The notes: generated by a model from the letters alone, not told the origin. 64,000 nt of DNA from Marinicellulosiphila megalodicopiae (GCF_045862395.1 NZ_AP023087.1:2914001-2978000); one strand, 5' to 3'. Positions 32,119 to 44,670 are shown, counted from the first letter of the stretch. Numbers and translations: made by a program.

Positions 32119-35082
32119 TTATAACGACTCAATCATTTTCTTAGCTTCAATTTTTTGTTCGTCGTTACCTTCTTCGATGATCTCTTCTAACATTTCTTTA
32201 GCCGAGTCAACATCGCCCATTTCAATAAACGCTTTAGCTAAATTCAATTTTGTAGAGTTTTCATCATTATCACCCATGAAATCAATTTCACTTTCTATTT
32301 CATCTTCAATTTCAGCATCATGTTCCACATCTTCTGCGGTCATTGAAACGATTTCTTCATCTGTTTCATTTTCTTCGTTACTAGTTTCAGTGCTAAATTG
32401 CGCATCTAATTCGGCAATTTCTGAATCGAGCTCATCAAGTGATAAGTCGAAACTTTCATCGTCATCCGATGTTTCTAATGTTAACTCAGTATCGGACTCT
32501 AATTCAGAACTTATATTAAAAGAATCAAGGCTTATATCTTCTAATTCCGACTCAATAGAAATTTCACTTAAATCCTCATCTAAGTCAATTTCAAATTCTT
32601 CAGTTTTATCATCAGTTGTAGTAGCTAAAAACTCATCATCAAGTTCAATCTCAAATGCATCTTTATTGTCATCTTTGACTAGGTCAATTGAATCCTTGGT
32701 TTCTTCAAGATCTAAATCAGCAAGTGATTCTTTCAATGTAATTTCAAGCTCTAAATCATCATCGTTCTGCTCAATTTTTTCTTCAAGTTCTATATCAAAG
32801 GATTCTGCATCCAATTCTAAACTTTCATCTTCCGATTCAATTTTTATATCGATTGATTCAAAATCCAAATCATCTAAATCATCTAAATCATCTAAATCAT
32901 CTAAATCAAGATCATCTAATTCATCTTTACCTGAATGTTCAAGTTCAATTTCTTCAGCTTCAAGTGAATCTTCAATATTAATGGAATCTAAATCAAGGGA
33001 TTCAAGATCATCAATTAAACTTTCATTTACATTGCCTTTAGAAGGGTGGTATTGAGCGTTTAATGTTTCGATTTGATTTATTAAAGAACTAGGAGCATTA
33101 ATAGATACACGAGCTTCTAAATCTGCAAATTTGTCATTTTGAGATGTTTGCCCATATAATTCTAAAAGCTTAATTGCCAAGTCATTTCTTGAATGATCTT
33201 CTTGGTATCCTACTTCTAATATTTCAATAGCTTGATCCAGATTACCATAATCAATTAATTTTTGAGCTTCTTCTAAAGCGTCGCTTTGATCAATTGTTGC
33301 AAACTCATCCGAACCTAAATCAATATCCGATAATAAATCGTCTTCAAAATCATCATTAACCGCTAATTCATCTAGATCATCTTGATCATCTAGATCATCC
33401 ATTGAATCATAAATATCGTTTCCAATTTCTTCGTTTCGTTTTTTACGAGTGAATAGAGAAGCAATTAAAACCAATAGTAGTAACCCAGAGACCCCTGCAA
33501 TTGCCATATTAATATACGAACCAGTTAACCATTGGATCGCTTTACTTATAATATTTGTTTCAGATTTGACTGTTTCATTTTGATCAACAGCATCTTGAAT
33601 TAAATTTTCAGGGATTGTCGTATTACTTTCAATTTCATTATCTACAACATCATTTTCAGATTCTGAGATACCATCGTCTATGGCAAGGTGATTAATTAAA
33701 TCATCAACTTCCGATAAATTAGCCTCTTCAAATTCTACTTGAACGCCTTCGTCGATTTGCTCAATATCTTCTGATACGTCAAGATCAAGAATGTCATTCT
33801 CATCAATACTATTATCAAAATCTTCAATCAACATATCAACAACAGTAGTATCAGCCGCATTTTGTTGTGATAATTGACGTTGTAACTCAGCCAATTCTTG
33901 AGATTTTAAATCAAGTATTTTTTGAAGCGTTTCGTTTTGTTCTTCTAATTCAGATATAAGTGTTTGTTTCTCTTGTTTTTCTCTTTGTTCTTTTTCAACA
34001 ATATCCATTGCAATTGCTAAATCATTTTCTAATGAATCGATCACTGAATCTTGATTACCACTTGCACTTTTAGTATCTAAAATACTTTCATCTGATGTAA
34101 CAAGCCTTAGTTGACCTGTATTTGTACGAGGTTTAGTGGATTCAGTGACTACATTTTTTTCAATTGATTCAATTTCTGGGTCAACCTCTATAATTTCAGG
34201 TTGAGTAAGTTGTTCAAGGTTACTTTGAGTATAATCAGTTTTTAACTGATTCTGAGAATAAACTTCTTGATTAGCTACACTTTCAGAACGGGCCAATGTT
34301 TCTTGAGCACTGGGTATATTTAGGACGGCACCGGCTTTTATAATATTAATATTATTATTAACAAAAGCACTAGGGTTTTTATCTTGAATAGACAACATCA
34401 TTTGTTGTATAGATATATCATCTTGTTGTCGTGTTTTTAATGCAATTTCCCATAAGGTATCTGTCTTTTGTACCGTATATTGTTGATTTTTATTATCAAT
34501 TGGGTTTTGTACTTGTGATGCATTATCGGTATTTATTTGAACTTTATTTTCAATTTGCTTATTAATTACAGGCGATATCGCTTGCTTCGTAAGAATTACT
34601 GGTACATCTATTTTTCGATTTTGTGTAATTGGCGCATCGAATAGAATCGTATAATCTTTGAATAAATGTCCATTTGGCCAAGTTAATTCTAAAAGAAGCA
34701 TTAGAAATGGCTCTTTTACTAATTCTTTTGATGTTATATGAACGAACTTTGTACCGATTGAATCTGTTTCTAGGCTGACGTTAATTTTAGATAAAAATCG
34801 ATGACGATCTAAACCCAATTTATCAAATGCTCTTTGACTAGCAATATTGACAAATATATCTTCTTTTGAAACTTCATTATTTTTATCAATTAACTCAACT
34901 TTAATATCTAATGGCTGGAAAATATGAACTGATTGCTGATTTGTTTCAGATGATAATGTCAGAGCTAATACTTGTTGACTCAATAGAGTACAAGACAACC
35001 CGATAGCCAAAGACAATTTTTTAATTTTATTATTAGCAACAGCCTTTGATGCCTTTTTAACTTTTGGTGTTAAAAAATTCAT
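32119..35082 (-). CDS. fimV: FimV-type LysM pole-organising protein
   Basis: This 987-residue inner-membrane protein follows the FimV plan. A signal/anchor region with a FimV N-terminal domain spans about 1-155 (SSETNQQSVHIFQPLDIKVEL). A LysM peptidoglycan-binding domain follows (about 205-258, TVQKTDTLWEIALKTRQ). A coiled coil lies near 350-410 and one transmembrane helix near 525-548. A long Asp/Glu-rich cytoplasmic region ends in a TPR-like FimV C-terminal motif (LNLAKAFIEMGDVDSAKEML). In Pseudomonas, FimV organises type IV pilus machinery and polar signalling. It is transcribed towards truA, with the rRNA operon upstream. Confidence 0.94.
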   Translation of the reverse strand: MNFLTPKVKKASKAVANNKIKKLSLAIGLSCTLLSQQVLALTLSSETNQQSVHIFQPLDIKVELIDKNNEVSKEDIFVNIASQRAFDKLGLDRHRFLSKINVSLETDSIGTKFVHITSKELVKEPFLMLLLELTWPNGHLFKDYTILFDAPITQNRKIDVPVILTKQAISPVINKQIENKVQINTDNASQVQNPIDNKNQQYTVQKTDTLWEIALKTRQQDDISIQQMMLSIQDKNPSAFVNNNINIIKAGAVLNIPSAQETLARSESVANQEVYSQNQLKTDYTQSNLEQLTQPEIIEVDPEIESIEKNVVTESTKPRTNTGQLRLVTSDESILDTKSASGNQDSVIDSLENDLAIAMDIVEKEQREKQEKQTLISELEEQNETLQKILDLKSQELAELQRQLSQQNAADTTVVDMLIEDFDNSIDENDILDLDVSEDIEQIDEGVQVEFEEANLSEVDDLINHLAIDDGISESENDVVDNEIESNTTIPENLIQDAVDQNETVKSETNIISKAIQWLTGSYINMAIAGVSGLLLLVLIASLFTRKKRNEEIGNDIYDSMDDLDDQDDLDELAVNDDFEDDLLSDIDLGSDEFATIDQSDALEEAQKLIDYGNLDQAIEILEVGYQEDHSRNDLAIKLLELYGQTSQNDKFADLEARVSINAPSSLINQIETLNAQYHPSKGNVNESLIDDLESLDLDSINIEDSLEAEEIELEHSGKDELDDLDLDDLDDLDDLDDLDFESIDIKIESEDESLELDAESFDIELEEKIEQNDDDLELEITLKESLADLDLEETKDSIDLVKDDNKDAFEIELDDEFLATTTDDKTEEFEIDLDEDLSEISIESELEDISLDSFNISSELESDTELTLETSDDDESFDLSLDELDSEIAELDAQFSTETSNEENETDEEIVSMTAEDVEHDAEIEDEIESEIDFMGDNDENSTKLNLAKAFIEMGDVDSAKEMLEEIIEEGNDEQKIEAKKMIESL
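32867..32902. repeat. In-frame 9-bp repeat inside fimV
   Basis: Four perfect copies of AAATCATCT encode a run of Asp-Asp-Leu triplets in the acidic region of FimV. The 9-bp unit keeps the reading frame, so copy-number change would only lengthen or shorten the acidic linker. Confidence 0.9.
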
Positions 35083-35265
35083 GTATTGTTTCCCATGCTC
35101 ATGAAATCAACTTTAATAATATCCATCAAATATAGTTTATTTTCAATAAATAAATTCTTCGATAGTTAAACATTATAAGTATTAAATATTTATACAAATT
35201 AAGCAACCAATTAGCCTAATACATATTAAAAACATGATTCAATTCTACAAACATAAACATTAATT

Positions 35266-35381
35266 AAAAAAAAAGCCTCAAAAGAGGCTTTTACGCGATT
35301 TCAAACTGTCCTTTTGTTTGAAAACAAATTGCACTTCCCAACTTTTTCCAATCCGTTGAAAGATCCTATTGCAAACTACTT
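35266..35381 (-). ncRNA. Candidate RsmX/CsrB-like regulatory RNA with terminator
   Basis: About 116 nucleotides are predicted. Five GGA motifs lie at 35364-35366, 35352-35354, 35347-35349, 35336-35338 and 35309-35311. One hairpin (stem TTTCAAAC/GTTTGAAA) presents AAAAGGACA in its loop. Another (stem CTTTCAAC paired with 35334-35342, one bulge) presents two GGAs. TTGCA/TGCAA (35370-35374 with 35329-35333) encloses the second hairpin. The RNA ends in a strong terminator, AAAAGCCTC/GAGGCTTTT, at 35271-35292. A weak promoter (CTAACA at 35411-35416, CATACT at 35388-35393, 17-bp spacer) precedes it. These are the features of CsrA/RsmA-sequestering RNAs. No GacA box was found and homology is untested. 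Confidence 0.5.
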
Positions 35382-35522
35382 TAACTCAGTATGGCGCATT
35401 ATTTACTTTTTGTTAGTTTTAATTTTGAAAAAGCCTTTTTCATTTTTGCAAAACACTCTTTTTTAGCTCTTTGTTTTATCAAAACAATTTAAATATAAAT
35501 AATATATAAAACGCAAGACAAT

Positions 35523-35647
35523 AAAAAACCCCACAAGGATAACCTGACGGGGCTCTTCATGTTCGGGCTTGGAGCCTGTCTTGCGACTAAACAAGTTAGG
35601 AAGGTTGCCTTCCGCGGTCTTGTTTACCAAGCTTCTAATTTATTCAG
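35523..35647 (-). ncRNA. Tandem structured RNA element, copy 1 (distal to 5S)
   Basis: About 125 nucleotides are predicted on the minus strand. A GCTTGG/CCAAGC stem encloses two arms. One is AAACAAG/CTTGTTT capped by the hairpin GGAAGG-CAA-CCTTCC. The other is the mini-hairpin GTC-GCAA-GAC with a GNRA loop. A terminator with a CCCC/GGGG-based stem and T6 closes it. It is about 90% identical to copy 2, and most changes fall in loops or unpaired bases. A good promoter lies directly upstream, so it may be transcribed independently of the rRNA operon. I do not recognise an RNA family. Confidence 0.6.
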
Positions 35648-35653
35648 GGATGA

Positions 35654-35682
35654 ATAATACGGTTAAACTAATAAAACACCAA
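35654..35682 (-). promoter_or_regulatory. Sigma-70 promoter for tandem RNA copy 1
   Basis: On the minus strand TTGGTG (35677-35682), a 17-bp spacer and TATTAT (35654-35659) place the start near 35647, at the beginning of the conserved element. It lies in the unconserved gap between the two copies. Confidence 0.6.
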
Positions 35683-35725
35683 CTTTCATGCTTATATTTA
35701 ATCATTTTACTTTCCTACAGGCAAT

Positions 35726-35849
35726 AAAAAACCCCGTCAGGATAACCTGACGGGGCTCTTCATGTTCGGGCTTGGAGCCTGTCTTGCGACTAAACAAGCT
35801 AGGAAGGTTTCCTTCCGCTGTCTTGTTTACCAAGCTTCTAATTTATTCA
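35726..35849 (-). ncRNA. Tandem structured RNA element, copy 2 (next to 5S)
   Basis: This is the same architecture as copy 1: an outer GCTTGG/CCAAGC stem, an AAACAAG/CTTGTTT arm with GGAAGG-AAA-CCTTCC, and the GTC-GCAA-GAC hairpin. Its terminator is perfect (CCCCGTCAGG-TTAT-CCTGACGGGG, 35732-35755, then T6). It begins about 30 bases after 5S. It could be the trailer of the rRNA transcript or start from a promoter overlapping the 5S 3' end. Confidence 0.6.
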
Positions 35850-35855
35850 CGGATG

Positions 35856-35885
35856 ATTAAATTAGACTTAATTGGCGTTTGACAA
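35856..35885 (-). promoter_or_regulatory. Possible promoter for tandem RNA copy 2, overlapping the 5S 3' end
   Basis: On the minus strand TTGTCA (35880-35885, within the last bases of 5S), an 18-bp spacer and TTTAAT (35856-35861) place a start near 35849. Its position matches the better promoter of copy 1. Confidence 0.4.
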
Positions 35886-35992
35886 TGACCTACTCTCACA
35901 TGGGAACCCCCACACTACCATCGGCGATGCATCGTTTCACTTCTGAGTTCGGGATGGGGTCAGGTGGTACCAATGCTCTATGGTCGTCAAAC
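35878..35992 (-). rRNA. rrf: 5S ribosomal RNA
   Basis: About 115 nucleotides read leftwards from TTTGACGACCATAG. The sequence contains the conserved CCGAACTCAGAAGTGAAAC and GCCGATGGTAGTGTGGGG segments. It closes with GGTCATTGTCAAA, which pairs with the start (helix I). Exact ends are estimated from that helix. Confidence 0.95.
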
Positions 35993-36326
35993 AATTCTTT
36001 ATGGTTTTCAGTTGTCTTATCTATTTTGACTCTTATCAAATACTTTCGTATTCAATCATCATCTCAATATGCAACCTTCATCCAAATTCGGAAAATAAGT
36101 TTAAGTTCTATGTCTGTACTTCAGGTAACTTACGTCGCTCATTATACAGTATTTATCTTTAGTTTATACACAAACTTCGTGCTTAAAATATCTTTCTTAG
36201 CTTCATTCACTTCATTGTATCTCTACAATTTAGCTCATATAACGCTAAGTCTGTATGCCCTCCACGGATGGAGGAAATACTCAAAATCGTATGGAACGAT
36301 TTTAGTAAACAGCTTAGGCGTTATAT
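35993..36326 (-). other. 23S-5S spacer, no tRNA
   Basis: This spacer is 334 bases, long for this position. I find no tRNA or reading frame. A hairpin CCTCCA/TGGAGG lies at 36259-36274. GTTATATGGTCAAG at 36320-36333 is complementary to 39220-39233 beyond the 23S 5' end, giving the 23S processing stem. Confidence 0.7.
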
Positions 36327-39226
<2,900 letters not shown>

Positions 39227-39598
39227 ATATAACCCTAAACAGTCTGCATTGACTCAATCTTACGATTGGATCAACAAGACTTAGGTTATATGCACAAAGC
39301 CAATAATGTTCTTGGTGATACTCAAGGTTTTGAGCTTTCGCTCAATCTCTCTTTTTCATTTATTACATTTTATAACGATATTTTTTCGCACAACGCTTGT
39401 ATATAAACTCAGTTTTTAAATAATTGTTTCATGTAAGTGTCATAAATGGCGCTTACAGTCTTTCAATACATAAAACTTATTTTCATTTTCCAAATTTTTA
39501 AAGAACATGATTTTTTATACAGCCTGACTAAATTAGCCAAGCTATGTCAAAAAATCTAAAAAACAATTTGTGTGAACACTGATCAAAGTCTTATCGTT
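39227..39598 (-). other. 16S-23S spacer without tRNA genes
   Basis: This spacer is 372 bases. Neither tRNA-Ile, tRNA-Ala nor tRNA-Glu is present: I find no cloverleaf or TTCGANTC-type T-loop. A boxA-like TGTTCTTTAAAAA lies at about 39496-39508. The 21 bases at 39561-39581 pair completely (two G-U) with the leader at 41271-41291, forming the 16S RNase III stem. Confidence 0.85.
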
Positions 39599-41138
<1,540 letters not shown>

Positions 41139-41351
41139 ATATCTAGATACTCATTATTATTAAAACTACTGTAAATAAAATTCACTATGTAAGCTCTAAT
41201 TGAGTCAAATTTTTTGTGCCGATCTCACGATCTACCGAGGTAAATCATGGACCGGCTATTCGACTTCAACCAGTGCCCACACAAATTGTTTTTTTGTTTG
41301 TTAAAGAACGTTTGCTTAAGTAGCCGTTTGGCTTCGTTAAGCGAGGCGCGC
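41139..41351 (-). other. rRNA leader with boxA and 16S processing stem
   Basis: This is the leader between promoter P2 and 16S. A boxA antitermination site, CGTTCTTTAACAA, lies at 41298-41310 on the minus strand. The 21 bases at 41271-41291 pair with 39561-39581 in the spacer to form the RNase III stem around 16S. Confidence 0.85.
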
Positions 41352-41379
41352 ATTATATAGAGTTGCGAACCTTTGTCAA
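41352..41379 (-). promoter_or_regulatory. rRNA operon promoter P2
   Basis: On the minus strand TTGACA (41374-41379), a 16-bp spacer and TATAAT (41352-41357) are followed by a GC-rich discriminator GCGCGCC. That discriminator is typical of stringently controlled rRNA promoters. The upstream DNA is very AT-rich, like an UP element. Confidence 0.93.
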
Positions 41380-41489
41380 TCTTTTTTAAAATTTAATTTT
41401 GAATTAGATTTTAAAAATTACTAACTGAATCAAGTACTTAGCACGCTTTGGCCTCGCTTTGATCCCCCTCTGTCTCAGCAGGGAGGCGA

Positions 41490-41517
41490 ATAATACGCGT
41501 TTTAGATTTGAGTGCAA
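41490..41517 (-). promoter_or_regulatory. rRNA operon promoter P1
   Basis: On the minus strand TTGCAC (41512-41517), a 16-bp spacer and TATTAT (41490-41495) are followed by the discriminator TCGCCTCCC. It lies 138 bp upstream of P2, the usual tandem arrangement. Confidence 0.85.
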
Positions 41518-41659
41518 CCTTTTATTTGATTTTTCTAATTAACTTCAATAAAATGATCAGCAACAAACAACCAAAAAGAGCTACTAATTAGCCCTAACTC
41601 TAAGCCACGCCAAGCAACACAAACAAACAGTAAAGACCTAATAACCAAAGTAGTGACAA

Positions 41660-42596
41660 ATGTCGATCAATCAAATTCAATTTCAAAAAAACCTAAGTAT
41701 TCTAGATTACATCTAAAATTATGTAACGAATAAGCAATACTTTAAGTGTTTTGTTTAATTTGCGCTAACCCAATAGTTTTATATGTCCAGGTTGTGGCTG
41801 CACGAAACCTTACCAGCTTACGAATCAAAAGTTTTCTCAGTACAATCAATGCCGTGAACAAACCTCAATCACGTCAGGTACGATATTTTGTGACGCAAAA
41901 CTCTCATTAAAAATATGGTTTATGGGTATCTATTTTATGACGCAGAATAAAAAAGGTATTAGCGCGCTGGAGTTAAAACGCAAACTGGGTATATTTTACA
42001 AAGCAGCGTGGCGCATGATACCTAAACTTATGTAAGTCATGATGGAGCGAGAATCAAGCAAAAAACTAACAGGTAGAATTAGAATAGATGATACTTATTT
42101 AAGTGGTGAACGTACGGATGGAAAGCGAGGAAGAGGCTATGAAAATAAAATACCTTTTGTCGCAGCCGCACAAACCGATCAAGCAGGTCAATCACAAAAA
42201 TTAAAGTTACAACTTGTAGATGGGTTTAAGAAGAAAAGTATTAAAGAGTGGACTGAAAAATCAATTGACCCTAATTCTCTAGTGGTTTCTGATGGTTTAG
42301 CCTGTTTTTCAGAAGCGACAAAAGCTCCCTGTGTACACGAAAAACATGTTTGTGGAGGTGATAGAGCATCAGTTGAAAAAGAAGAATTTTACCGAGTAAA
42401 TACGACACTAGGAAACTTAAAAAACGCATTAAGAAGTACACTTCATTGAATTAAGCCAAAACATGCCCAGAGATATTTAGCAGAATTTCAATACAAATAT
42501 AATCGTCATTATGATTTAGGTTTAATGATATAAAGATTGTTTTTTGTTTCACTCAAGACTACACCAATACAAGAATGAATCTTGCGACTGGATTAA
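41660..42596 (+). pseudogene. IS1595-family (ISXO2-like) transposase, decayed
   Basis: The remains begin SINQIQFQKNLSILDYI at 41660, which matches the family N-terminus. Stops follow almost at once. A frameshift leads into a zinc ribbon (FICPGCGCTKPYQL, then NQCREQTSITSGTIF) and KNKKGISALELKRKLGI. TAA interrupts where relatives read LMQVM. The rest reads IDDTYLSGERTDGKRGRG, then VVSDGLACF and NTTLGNLKNALR. TGA follows, then the end fragment RYLAEFQYKYNRHYDL. The DDE-type catalytic residues are recognisable but the gene cannot make a whole protein. Terminal inverted repeats were not found. It lies about 140 bp upstream of rRNA promoter P1. Confidence 0.9.
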
Positions 42597-42796
42597 AGTA
42601 ACTGACTTAGGCTTGAGGCTAATTAGGAAAGTTTTTCTATGATTTTTTTAACAACAAAGGACGATACAAAGCGAGGAATAAAGCATCGAGTAATGACCAC
42701 CGCAACTGATGATGATTATCGCGAAAAAGTGTTGATGTCAGTATAATTAGAACCAAGAGGTGAACCCAACACAAAGCTAGGTAGTTTTTAAGTAAG
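42597..42796. other. Unassigned region between the IS remnant and sspB
   Basis: A 35-codon open frame starting at about 42639 (MIFLTTKDDTKRGIKHRV) and a continuing fragment after its stop (LEPRGEPNTKLGSF) look like decayed coding sequence. I cannot assign them. No inverted repeat or RNA gene is evident. Confidence 0.35.
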
Positions 42797-42812
42797 TCGC
42801 CATCCATGGCGA
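42797..42812 (-). terminator. Hairpin after sspB
   Basis: A 7-bp stem TCGCCAT/ATGGCGA with a 2-base nominal loop lies 5 bases past the sspB stop. The following T content is low, so termination may be weak or Rho-assisted. Confidence 0.55.
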
Positions 42813-42817
42813 TTTAA

Positions 42818-43198
42818 TTATTTAACTAATTTTAGACCAGGGCGCCCCTTTGGTTTTGCTGGCTCAGGAGGCTCAGGGGCTTCTTCTGATTTAAAAAATA
42901 TACCCTGCCCATTTTCTTGAGCTATAACCGCAAGTATCGCACCGCACGGAACATAAACTTGCATTGGCATTCCATTAAACTTTGCAGAAAAACTTAACAA
43001 CTGATTATCCAGCACAAAGTCTCGAACAGCATTTACCGAAATATTCAACGTCAATTGACCATCACGATCGAACCCTTCAGGAACTGAAACACCTTTTACA
43101 AAAGTATCAACAACAACATGAGGAGTACAGCCATTATCAACAATCCACTCGATTGTGGCCCGCATCAAATACGGCTTATTACTGGTCATTTCAGACAT
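42818..43198 (-). CDS. sspB: ClpXP adaptor SspB
   Basis: This 126-residue adaptor tethers ssrA-tagged proteins to ClpXP. The substrate-binding domain (1 to about 108) starts with NKPYLMRATIEWIVDNGCTP and contains FSAKFNGMPMQVYVP. A flexible Pro/Glu-rich linker leads to the ClpX-docking tail GRPGLKLVK, which matches the E. coli XB motif. It lies 2 bases after sspA in one transcription unit. An intact tail indicates a working adaptor. The tmRNA gene is not in the window. Confidence 0.96.
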   Translation of the reverse strand: MSEMTSNKPYLMRATIEWIVDNGCTPHVVVDTFVKGVSVPEGFDRDGQLTLNISVNAVRDFVLDNQLLSFSAKFNGMPMQVYVPCGAILAVIAQENGQGIFFKSEEAPEPPEPAKPKGRPGLKLVK

Positions 43199-43200
43199 TA

Positions 43201-43830
43201 TTAGTCTCGCATCTCTCTTTCAACTTCAGACAAACTTAATTGAAAGGACTCTCTTGCAAATAAGCGCTTCATATAATCAGTCAGTGGCTTTGAAACCTTT
43301 TCTGGCAATTCAATACCAAGGGATTCAAGTCGCCACAATATCGGACCTAACACACAATCTACCAAGGTAAACTCCTCGCTCATAAAGTACGGCTTTTCAC
43401 CAAATACAGGAGCTATAGCTACCAAACTTTCACGCAACTCTTTTCGAGCCCTATTCACAGACTCTTTAGACTTTGCCATGACTATTGCATCAACCTTTGA
43501 GCACCAATCTTTTTGAATTCTATATACAAACAAACGACTCTCTGCACGCGCAACCGGATAAACTGGCAATAAAGGTGGATGCGGAAAACGCTCATCCAAA
43601 TACTCCATCATCACATTCGGCTCATACAGAACCAACTCTCTATCAACCAAAGTTGGCAATGTATTATATGGATTAATATCCGACACTTCTTGAGGCATAC
43701 TTTCAGGATCTACATCTTTTACATCTACAGTAACACCCTTTTCAGCAAGAACGATACGGACTCGATGACTATAATGACTTGCTGGATCGGAAAAAAAAGT
43801 CATTGAAGAACGCTTGGTGATCACACCCAT
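43201..43830 (-). CDS. sspA: Stringent starvation protein A
   Basis: This 209-residue GST-fold protein binds RNA polymerase and supports stationary-phase and acid-stress gene expression. Typical SspA segments are MTFFSDPASHYSHRVRIVLAEKG at the start, the NPYNTLPTLVDRELVLYEPNVMMEYLDERFPHPPL region in the middle, and a C-terminal helical domain. It lacks a usable GST active site, as in the family. It forms an operon with sspB and follows petABC downstream, a common gammaproteobacterial order. A terminator separates it from petC. Confidence 0.95.
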   Translation of the reverse strand: MGVITKRSSMTFFSDPASHYSHRVRIVLAEKGVTVDVKDVDPESMPQEVSDINPYNTLPTLVDRELVLYEPNVMMEYLDERFPHPPLLPVYPVARAESRLFVYRIQKDWCSKVDAIVMAKSKESVNRARKELRESLVAIAPVFGEKPYFMSEEFTLVDCVLGPILWRLESLGIELPEKVSKPLTDYMKRLFARESFQLSLSEVEREMRD

Positions 43831-43863
43831 TTGGGGCTCCTAAATACAATAATTAAAAAAACA

Positions 43864-43889
43864 AAAAGCGCAGACTATGCCGCGCTTTT
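43864..43889 (-). terminator. Terminator between petC and sspA
   Basis: An 8-bp stem AAAAGCGC/GCGCTTTT with a 10-base loop is followed by T-rich sequence on the minus strand. It lies 22 bases beyond the petC stop. Confidence 0.88.
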
Positions 43890-43911
43890 GCGAGTATACC
43901 TTGTTTTTTAT

Positions 43912-44670
43912 TTAATGAACATCTTTCCAAAGCTCACGATAATAAGCTACCGAAAATAACAACAATATAAATAAGTAAAACAATACCCACTTTCCTATTG
44001 CATGACTTTTCAACTTCCAAGGCTCCCCTGTGTACGCAATAAAGTTAGTTAAATCCAAAACAAACTCATCAAATTCCTCAGGACTTAAACTCCCTTTAGA
44101 AACATACTCCTCACACCCCCCCTCATGAGTTTGATACTCAGACAAAGAATCGTATCGCACATGACTATCCCCAACAGGAGGGTGCCCACATAAACCTTGC
44201 AATTCATATAAAACATGAGGCATCCCCACATCTGGAAATACAGTATTATTTACCCCCCACGGCCGTGAGTCATCTTGATAAAACCCTTTTAAGTAAGTAT
44301 AAACCCAATCAGGTGTACCTTTTATACGATTAATCATTGTTAAATCTGGTGGCGTAGCACCAAACCACTTCTTCGCATCAGAATCAACAATTGCATTCTC
44401 CATCAACGATCCAAACTTTGACTCATCAAAAATCAAAAACTCACCCATATCTTCTTCAGATATACCTAAATCTTTAGCTATTCGATTATATCGAACCGAA
44501 TCTAATGAATGACATCCATAACAATAATTCATGTAATTTCTTGCACCACGCTGAAGTGACTCTTTATCAGACAAATCTATATCAGCATGATCCAATGAAA
44601 GCTCGCCTCCCGACGAGAAACCAAATGTTGCAACAGACAACAATAAAATAGATGTAATTATTTTTTTCAT
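43912..44670 (-). CDS. petC: Cytochrome c1 of the bc1 complex
   Basis: This 252-residue protein has a signal peptide (1 to about 19). The haem c site is CYGCH (Cys50, Cys53, His54) and a methionine-ligand region lies at FPDVGMPHVL. A single C-terminal transmembrane helix (about 227-245) anchors the periplasmic domain. It passes electrons from the Rieske protein to a soluble cytochrome c. A GLCGHPP/GGCEEY segment adds extra cysteines, which may form a disulphide. Its ATG overlaps the petB stop by one base, making the last gene of petABC. Confidence 0.95.
   Translation of the reverse strand: MKKIITSILLLSVATFGFSSGGELSLDHADIDLSDKESLQRGARNYMNYCYGCHSLDSVRYNRIAKDLGISEEDMGEFLIFDESKFGSLMENAIVDSDAKKWFGATPPDLTMINRIKGTPDWVYTYLKGFYQDDSRPWGVNNTVFPDVGMPHVLYELQGLCGHPPVGDSHVRYDSLSEYQTHEGGCEEYVSKGSLSPEEFDEFVLDLTNFIAYTGEPWKLKSHAIGKWVLFYLFILLLFSVAYYRELWKDVH

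Noticed and set aside
32177..33055. Plus-strand Ser-rich frame of 292 codons opposite fimV
   Set aside because: It is the antisense reading of the Asp/Glu-rich repeats of fimV. Composition alone explains its length.
39227..39598. tRNA-Ile/Ala in the rRNA spacer
   Set aside because: No acceptor, anticodon or T-loop pattern could be found on the transcribed strand.
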